From positions 2,728,001 through 2,792,000 of the forward strand of contig NC_051117.1 in NCBI RefSeq assembly GCF_014839805.1: a stretch of DNA of 64,000 bases, read 5' to 3'. Shown here in pieces: positions 59,701 to 64,000 of this stretch. The notes under the pieces are model-generated. The model made no database searches and had not been told where the DNA came from. It saw nothing but the letters and a program-made list of their open reading frames with translations. Numbering within the stretch: position 1 is the first letter of the stretch; every line of letters begins with the position of its first letter. Both the position numbers and the translations under genes were made by a program. This DNA is from Manduca sexta. Its lineage: Eukaryota > Arthropoda > Insecta > Lepidoptera > Sphingidae.

Positions 59701-61999
59701 TCACATTCTCTCTGTCATTAGTCAAATATTCGACCCATTAGGACTCGTAGGTCCGTGCGTTGTCGAAGCAAAGATCGTAATGCAGCGTCTATGGCTTGAA
59801 AAATACGACTGGGACGACGAAGTGTCGCACGAAATAAAAAACCTTTGGTCTTCATTTGAGAACACAGTAATATCACTAAATAAGCTACGAATTCCTCGTT
59901 GGGTTCTATGTGAAAACTCTATTGCACGCGAAATACATATCTTTACCGACGCGTCCGAAAAAGCATACGGTGCGTGTGTGTATATTCGGTCATGTAACGG
60001 CATCGAACCCACGAACGTTCAACTTTTGGTATCTAAAAACCGTATCGCACCAATTAAATCTACGACAATACCAAAGCTTGAACTTTGCGGGGCCTTACTG
60101 GGTGCAAGACTGTGTACTAAGGTTCAGGAATCACTTACCATACACATTCACAAATATAGATTCTGGTGCGATTCCACGATAGTGTTGGGTTGGCTCTCTT
60201 CTCCTTCTAATCAATTAAAACCTTTTGTTAGAAACAGAGTCAATGAAATACGGGAAACCACAAGCAATTATACCTGGAGCTACGTACCGTCAACTGAAAA
60301 CCCGGCAGATCTCGTTTCCCGCGGTCTACGAGCCAACGTTATCAAGGACACACCGTTGTGGTGGTCTGGGCCCTCGTTTCTATTGCAAAATGAAAGCGAA
60401 TGGCCCAAAATGCCTAACACAGAAAATCATGACTCACCAAAAGCAGTAACACATATTTATACTAGTAACAATATTAATAGTAATTTATACAGCATGCATC
60501 ATTCTCACACAACCAATCAACCATCCATCACGTATACCTTATTAGAAAAACATTCCGATTTAACAAAAATACAAAGAATAATAGCCTATGTACAAAGATT
60601 TATTTATAATTTAAAAAACAAAAACAAATTGAGTGGCAATTTTTCCACAACGGAATTAGAAAAATCACTAATTTCTATCACACACTTTTCTCAACAAGAA
60701 ATGTTTCCAGAGGAATATAACATTTTAAAATTAGGACAAAAGTTGCCTCGCAAGAGCAGATTACTTCCCTTGACTCCATTCATAGACAGTCAAGATGTCA
60801 TTCGCGTGGGCGGGAGGCTTGAAAACTCTCCTTACGATTTTAATGTAAAACATCCCATAGTACTATGTAGTAAACACATTTTCACTAAACTGATATTCCA
60901 AATGCAGCACGTAAAATTATTACATGCTGGCCCTCAGCTGCTATTGTCACATATTCGACTTACATATTGGCCTCTAGGTGGCAGGAACTTGTCAAGGTCC
61001 GTTGTGAATAAATGTCTTAAATGTTTTAGACACAAAGCCCAAAATGTTCAGCCCATAATGGGTCAACTACCATATTCTAGAACTCATCTTGAATATCCAT
61101 TTTTACATTGTTGTGTAGACTACGCTGGGCCAATATTGGTGGCCAATCGCAAAGGTCGCGGCTGCAAACTAACAAAATCATATATTTGCATCTTTGTTTG
61201 CTCAGCAATAAAGGCCGTACATTTGGAGCTCGTTACAGATCTCACCACTGAGGCATACATGGCCGCTCTAAATCGTTTTGTATCGCGCCGCGGTAAGCCT
61301 CGTAGCATAACATCCGATAACGGAACAAATTTCGTAGGCGCGTCAAATGAGATGACTAAGTTTTTAAGTGTATCGAATGTTAAATCTGAAGTAGCTCAGG
61401 AGGGTATTGAATTCATTTTTACGCCTGCATACAGTCCTCACTTTAATTCATTAGCTGAAGCCGCAGTAAAATCTTGTAAGCATCATTTAAAAAGACTACT
61501 GGGCCTTTCAAATTTTACCTTTGAAGAGATGGTCACATGTCTTACACACATAGAAGCTGTCTTAAATTCCCGTCCGATAACACCGCTATCTTCAGACCCA
61601 AACGATTTTTCGGCTTTAACTCCATCTCATTTCCTAATTGGACGACCACTCTTATCTGTGCCATGTTCCCAGGTGACTGATGCGAACATTACGCGGCTGG
61701 ATCGTTGGAAACGTATTCAGTTGATCCGACAGCACTTTTGGAACAGATTTCATAATGAATATACTTCTCAGATGCAGGAAAAATTAAAATGGAGTCAATC
61801 TAGAGGTGAAGTTGAACCTGGTTCCCTAGTTCTGATTAAGGACAAAACGACACCACCGCTGCTTTGGTCATTGGGCCGAGTAGTCAAAATTTACCCTGGT
61901 ATAGACGGGATCACAAGGGTGGCTGAATTGAAGACAAGAAGAGGTACAATTCGACGAGCCTTCAACAACATCTGTCCTCTTCCTACTCTAGAAAATTGA
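56756..61999 (+). CDS. BEL/Pao gag-pol polyprotein (intact, 1747 aa)
   Basis: The start is the ATG at 56756; the frame is open to 56726 without another ATG. Gag covers about residues 1-450: a DUF1759-like block beginning near 123 (LPKIDLPHFDG), then cysteine/histidine knuckles from C357, at about 390 and about 408. An aspartic protease follows, with L-L-D-N-G-S (D480). The reverse transcriptase carries Y-V-D-D at 885-888. RNase H has T-D-A-S (D1065). The integrase has an H/C zinc region, then D1455, D1521 and E1568. A C-terminal domain of the kind found in Pao polyproteins follows. There is no stop or frameshift. The region around the third integrase acid reads N-S-L-A-E-A-A, where relatives more often have G-G-L/I-W-E-A-A. 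It makes the proteins for reverse transcription and integration of the element. Confidence 0.95.
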   Translation: MADLKMLIKKRSSTKSKLTIYNNYINLLKSSTSLSELQRLDLEERFSRFTSIHSEFDNLQTQIDVLTDDDAAAVADREDFDRQFYNLIAITRSLLGIKSTSAGSETGSNDADSGAHISKNNNFVRLPKIDLPHFDGSDQCWLEFRDTYMSLIHDNTSINDINKFHYLRASLQGSSASIIKNIDFKAEHYNVAWNLLCERYNNNRSLVDSHLQAIFEIDPILNESCVSIRNFVDAINKNMRALTKLEEPTQHWDTFIIYILNKKLDFVTSREWEQHRNNIIKEKPTISQFCSFLNSKADWLKSVESNHNTKPLTSQIIQTSQNNISNSSLNKNNYKITEGNNHKINMNTKYIQKFNKCPHCSQAHTLYKCDSFRNLSIEKRIQKVNDYNVCSNCLRFGHSTKQCKLTHCKYCKVKHNTLLHLESNEPSSFSNPLPSTSKSNIALSANSSQFATATHVLLSTALVNVIGAKGKKHTARILLDNGSTANFVTQNLSEKLGLSLHGTRTKVTGINNHMSTSTRSCHLVIESLCCAYTVDIECHILPEITKVLPSSFVHVEHVPIPSGLKLADPNFNVPSVVDILVGAEIFWNVLGSNTIDLGKNLPRLFETKFGWLVSGSILNKYVISSTFFCNHSNVTPDLAQFWELDTVSSKHSHSLEERICENLFYQNTVRNSDGRYVVTMPLKEDPINLGHSYEYAKNRFLSLERRFQRDPVFKEKYNEFMREYERLGHMTLDSHFVTSSDTAMTKYFIPHHGVIRNSSTTTQLRVVFDASAPTSSGVSLNDIQMVGPVVQDDLFSIITRFRQHRYVVSGDVEKMYRAIELNPVQRPLQKIIFRYKPTEPLNTYTLNTVTYGTASAPYLATKCLVCLADNIEDTRVQRAIRRDFYVDDYLSGADTIAETVEITKRVQSVLSSAKFNLRKWRSNSSFIHSQIADTSDFNDTLHFSEQGLDTNRTKTLGLNWICNSDFLTFSINITPINKITKRHILSVISQIFDPLGLVGPCVVEAKIVMQRLWLEKYDWDDEVSHEIKNLWSSFENTVISLNKLRIPRWVLCENSIAREIHIFTDASEKAYGACVYIRSCNGIEPTNVQLLVSKNRIAPIKSTTIPKLELCGALLGARLCTKVQESLTIHIHKYRFWCDSTIVLGWLSSPSNQLKPFVRNRVNEIRETTSNYTWSYVPSTENPADLVSRGLRANVIKDTPLWWSGPSFLLQNESEWPKMPNTENHDSPKAVTHIYTSNNINSNLYSMHHSHTTNQPSITYTLLEKHSDLTKIQRIIAYVQRFIYNLKNKNKLSGNFSTTELEKSLISITHFSQQEMFPEEYNILKLGQKLPRKSRLLPLTPFIDSQDVIRVGGRLENSPYDFNVKHPIVLCSKHIFTKLIFQMQHVKLLHAGPQLLLSHIRLTYWPLGGRNLSRSVVNKCLKCFRHKAQNVQPIMGQLPYSRTHLEYPFLHCCVDYAGPILVANRKGRGCKLTKSYICIFVCSAIKAVHLELVTDLTTEAYMAALNRFVSRRGKPRSITSDNGTNFVGASNEMTKFLSVSNVKSEVAQEGIEFIFTPAYSPHFNSLAEAAVKSCKHHLKRLLGLSNFTFEEMVTCLTHIEAVLNSRPITPLSSDPNDFSALTPSHFLIGRPLLSVPCSQVTDANITRLDRWKRIQLIRQHFWNRFHNEYTSQMQEKLKWSQSRGEVEPGSLVLIKDKTTPPLLWSLGRVVKIYPGIDGITRVAELKTRRGTIRRAFNNICPLPTLEN

Positions 62000-62024
62000 A
62001 GACGTCCCTTCAACCCGAGGAGTA

Positions 62025-62250
62025 TGTTGCCGCCATCATCGCGGATTGCACCGGCGCAGGCAGTTCGTCGAGGGGCGGGGTTCTCAACCGCTCGACCGGC
62101 ACCCGCGCGCCTCCGGCCACTCAGCTCTCGAACGCAGTCACAATCGGGCACTTTACTTGTTTTTACTTCCTATACTATAACGGCATTAAACCTATGTACT
62201 ACAGTCCACATAATATGTTTTATTTGCAAGTCCAATCAATGGCTTAAACA
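62025..62250 (+). repeat. 3' LTR of the BEL/Pao element
   Basis: 226 bases, reading identical to the 5' LTR, starting 25 bases after the gag-pol stop codon. It is followed directly by the second ATATC target copy. Confidence 0.93.
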
Positions 62251-62385
62251 ATATCCGATATGGCAATTAGCTCGCCCTTCATCACGTCATGATACGAAAC
62301 ATACATAGCGAAAAGTGAAAGTTCCGGTTACACCTCTGCCTACACCTTCAGGGATAAAGGTGTGGCGTGACTTCTAGTTAATTCT
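62251..62385 (+). mobile_element. SINE family B, right half, split by the BEL/Pao insertion
   Basis: Resumes with 'atatccgatatggcaattag' and continues to 'cctacaccttcagggataaagg', the 3' body of family B. It joins in register with 55880-56011 when the retrotransposon and one target copy are removed. Confidence 0.65.
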
Positions 62386-62632
62386 TTGACTACCTCTTCT
62401 AGGATAAAAGATTGATCTTAAATTAAATCTAATATCAAAAATATCTACAGTATAATTTACACTTTAAAATGAACTATACAGTAATGAAGTACTTAAAAGG
62501 TTTTCAAGAGTATTGTAAAGTCGTAAACGTCACTTCGTTACCGTGCCAAAGGAACGCTGCCAAATGTTAAACGACCTAAAGGTATTTCTGAAGTCCTCTG
62601 TTTAACTCCATATTGATAATTTTCCTGGACTA
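62386..62632. other. Short non-coding gap
   Basis: AT-rich, nothing recognised. Confidence 0.3.
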
Positions 62633-63000
62633 TTAAGGTTATAGCTTAAGGTCCATTTTTCATACATTTTGTTTCACCTTTAATCTGGGTAACTAAACAA
62701 GTATTGGCAAGTAAAGAATTTAAATTCACGTCTAGTTAGTGATTAGTTCTCGCAGTTGAAAGAAAAACGTAAAAATAATTAAGATGCATGGTTATTTCGG
62801 CCTTTAAAATTTCGTCATATTAAATTTTAAAGGCAGAAATATCCATGATTATTAATTATTTTTACGTTTTTCTTTCAACTGCGAGAACTAATCACTAACT
62901 AGACGTGAATTTAAATTCTTTACTTGCCATTACTTGTTTAGTTACCCAGATTAAAGCCGAAACAAAATGTATGAAAATGGACCTTGAGGTATCGCCTTAA
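62633..63000. mobile_element. Fold-back MITE with about 165-bp arms, TTAA-flanked
   Basis: The left arm (about 62637-62810) and right arm (about 62828-62996) are inverted repeats of each other with only scattered mismatches. An example is 'cacgtctagttagtgattag' on the left and its exact reverse complement on the right. The loop is under 20 bases. TTAA lies at both ends (62633-62636 and 62997-63000), as for TTAA-targeting DNA transposons. There is no coding capacity. Any transcript would form a long, nearly perfect hairpin. Confidence 0.85.
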
Positions 63001-63164
63001 CTCGAAACTGCTTTGAAAATGAACTCAGCTCCGGCACAATGTTTAATGGAAAAATAACTTTGTATTTTTCTTCTATTTTCGTCGTGAACTTGAACTGATT
63101 AGCGTCTTCCGGTTTCCATTTGGCTGGAGTACCTGGTACACACCTGTTCGATACGTCACGTAAA
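62997..63164 (-). other. Unidentified coding-like stretch beside the fold-back MITE
   Basis: The minus frame has ordinary-looking protein composition: C-V-P-G-T-P-A-K-W-K-P-E-D, then F-K-F-T-T-K-I-E-E-K-Y and V-P-E-L-S-S-F. It is preceded by an acceptor-like 'cgaacag'. It ends where the MITE begins; the MITE's right-hand TTAA lies in this frame. It could be an exon remnant cut by the insertion or chance. I do not recognise it. Confidence 0.3.
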
Positions 63165-63387
63165 CACAAAGTATGATATCGACATTTTAAACCAAATGTA
63201 CATTTCCGTTTAATTTTTTACGACGTATATATATCTAAAATCATTTAGTCCATATCCATAAAATACGCATGCGCTTTTTTTTATCTTGAATACAATATCT
63301 CTTCTAAGATTAAACCAATAAAGTAACGAATCAATTAACAGGAATTGAAATAAATGCACACCGCATGCGAATCATTTGACCGCAAAC

Positions 63388-63395
63388 TATAAAAG
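63388..63395 (+). promoter_or_regulatory. TATA box-like sequence
   Basis: TATAAAAG, the same octamer as at the vitellogenin promoter. It lies 16 bases before the first ATG of the following frame, so a start 30 bases downstream (near 63418) would leave that ATG out. The next in-frame ATG is at 63521. Confidence 0.3.
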
Positions 63396-63403
63396 CTTCT
63401 GAG

Positions 63404-63790
63404 ATGTTCGCAGTTGGTTACATCTGCATTATAATAAAAGAAGTTGTTCCAAACTGCAATGTTGCCAGCATTCTTCACCAGTTTCAGGAGCTGGTCGAAC
63501 CGTCAATAAAAACTTCAGAGATGTGTCATCAGTACCTATCAAAACTGCAGATCTCTATCACTAAACCTACTTTTGAAGGTCAGAGAGGTCAGCTCCCCCT
63601 CGGTTCAACCAGCGCGAGAGACGGGATGTCGCCAATCGCCCACACCCATCATTATTTCGATCCTGCTGATGGATTGTTGGCATGCTACGGAAATTTCGCC
63701 GATATGATTGACAGACTGTTCCATCTCATTGGAGAATATTATTTTGCTTTTTGTTTGCTCTCAATACAGAGTATGGGTTTATTTTGGTGA
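63404..63790 (+). CDS. Unidentified protein-coding candidate (128 codons)
   Basis: The longest non-transposon frame in the right flank. From about codon 18 its composition is protein-like and not AT-driven: V-A-S-I-L-H-Q-F-Q-E-L-V-E-P, T-S-E-M-C-H-Q-Y, H-T-H-H-Y-F-D-P-A-D-G and N-F-A-D-M-I-D-R-L-F. It may be one exon: there is an acceptor-like 'ataataaaag' near 63440 and a possible acceptor/donor region near 63765-63775. No signal peptide or known domain is clear. The start codon is uncertain (63404 or 63521). It could also belong to an unknown repeat. I assign no function. Confidence 0.35.
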   Translation: MFAVGYICIIIKEVVPNCNVASILHQFQELVEPSIKTSEMCHQYLSKLQISITKPTFEGQRGQLPLGSTSARDGMSPIAHTHHYFDPADGLLACYGNFADMIDRLFHLIGEYYFAFCLLSIQSMGLFW

Positions 63791-63837
63791 AGTATATTTA
63801 TTTTTATTACTGACTAAGACTACAGACAGTAATAAAA

Positions 63838-63920
63838 ATTGCTCGTCGCTTCGCCTGTGAAAAAGTTTTTCCTTGATAAAAGTCCTGCTTTATATTTTCT
63901 CGGGATAAAATTGAGCTTAT
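63838..63920 (-). repeat. Family E end fragment
   Basis: 'tgctcgtcgcttcgcctgtg', then 'gataaaagtcctgctttatat' and 'ctcgggataaaa', match the inverted copies at 19128 and 53342. Confidence 0.45.
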
Positions 63921-64000
63921 ATTTTAAGTTAGAACTCTAGTAATACACCAGTGAAAACTGCATTTAATTATATGCAGTAGTTTTTGCGTGATACGTGTAC

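Larger units (their letters stand above)
56012..62250 (+). mobile_element. Complete BEL/Pao LTR retrotransposon (6.24 kb)
   Basis: Two 226-bp LTRs, each TG...CA, flank one long gag-pol frame. A 5-bp target duplication, ATATC, lies at 56007-56011 and 62251-62255. The LTRs appear identical base for base. A TGG starts one base after the 5' LTR (56239), the usual place for a tRNA primer site. A purine-rich 'gaggag' precedes the 3' LTR. Domain order (gag, protease, reverse transcriptase, RNase H, integrase, C-terminal domain) and the lack of an envelope frame fit the Pao group. It is inserted in a SINE. Everything seen is consistent with a recently mobile copy; whether it is active cannot be read from the sequence. 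Confidence 0.95.

Noticed and set aside
57007..61308. Minus-strand frames within gag-pol
   Set aside because: Shadows of the 1747-codon frame.
1..64000. CRISPR arrays, bacterial operons, rRNA or phage genes
   Set aside because: No regularly spaced short repeats with unique spacers, no ribosome-binding sites or operon structure, and no rRNA sequence seen.

Overview
The window looks like nuclear DNA from a moth or butterfly (Lepidoptera). The reasons are a seven-exon vitellogenin gene of lepidopteran size, AT-rich non-coding sequence, repeated tRNA-derived SINEs of the kind common in moths, an intact BEL/Pao retrotransposon, and a short TTAGG run (the insect telomere unit). There is no prokaryotic organisation: genes are split by GT-AG introns, and most long open frames are shadows of exons.

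Layout. At 1124-3656 (+) lies a five-exon gene for a GLIS/GLI-type transcription factor with five C2H2 fingers behind a long acidic N-terminus. From 3657 to 6780 is intergenic DNA with several repeat remnants. A TATA promoter at 6781 drives vitellogenin (6866-14172, +; seven exons, 1774 predicted residues), the egg-yolk precursor, which ends near tandem polyadenylation signals at 14385-14398. From about 14.4 to 55.8 kb I find no convincing complete protein gene. This 41 kb holds many transposon fragments: two tRNA-derived SINE families, two hAT-type elements with 8-bp target duplications, an inverted-repeat MITE, LINE 3' ends and several unnamed repeat families. It also holds a THAP-like exon fragment on the minus strand (21091-21170). 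A few GC/CpG-rich segments next to consensus splice donors could be non-coding first exons of a plus-strand gene lying beyond the window.

At 56012-62250 is a complete, apparently very young BEL/Pao LTR retrotransposon. Its two 226-bp LTRs read as identical, it has a perfect 5-bp target duplication, and its gag-pol frame is open over 1747 codons. It sits inside an older SINE, whose halves remain on both sides. Right of it are a 368-bp fold-back MITE with nearly identical arms, flanked by TTAA, and two unidentified coding-like stretches (about 62997-63164 minus and 63404-63790 plus).

The zinc-finger gene and vitellogenin are neighbours on the same strand, but nothing in the sequence shows a functional link. 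I see no wholly new multi-gene system. The best leads are the young nested retrotransposon, the long hairpin, the hAT elements, the unexplained coding-like segments at the right end, and the possible alternative first exons.
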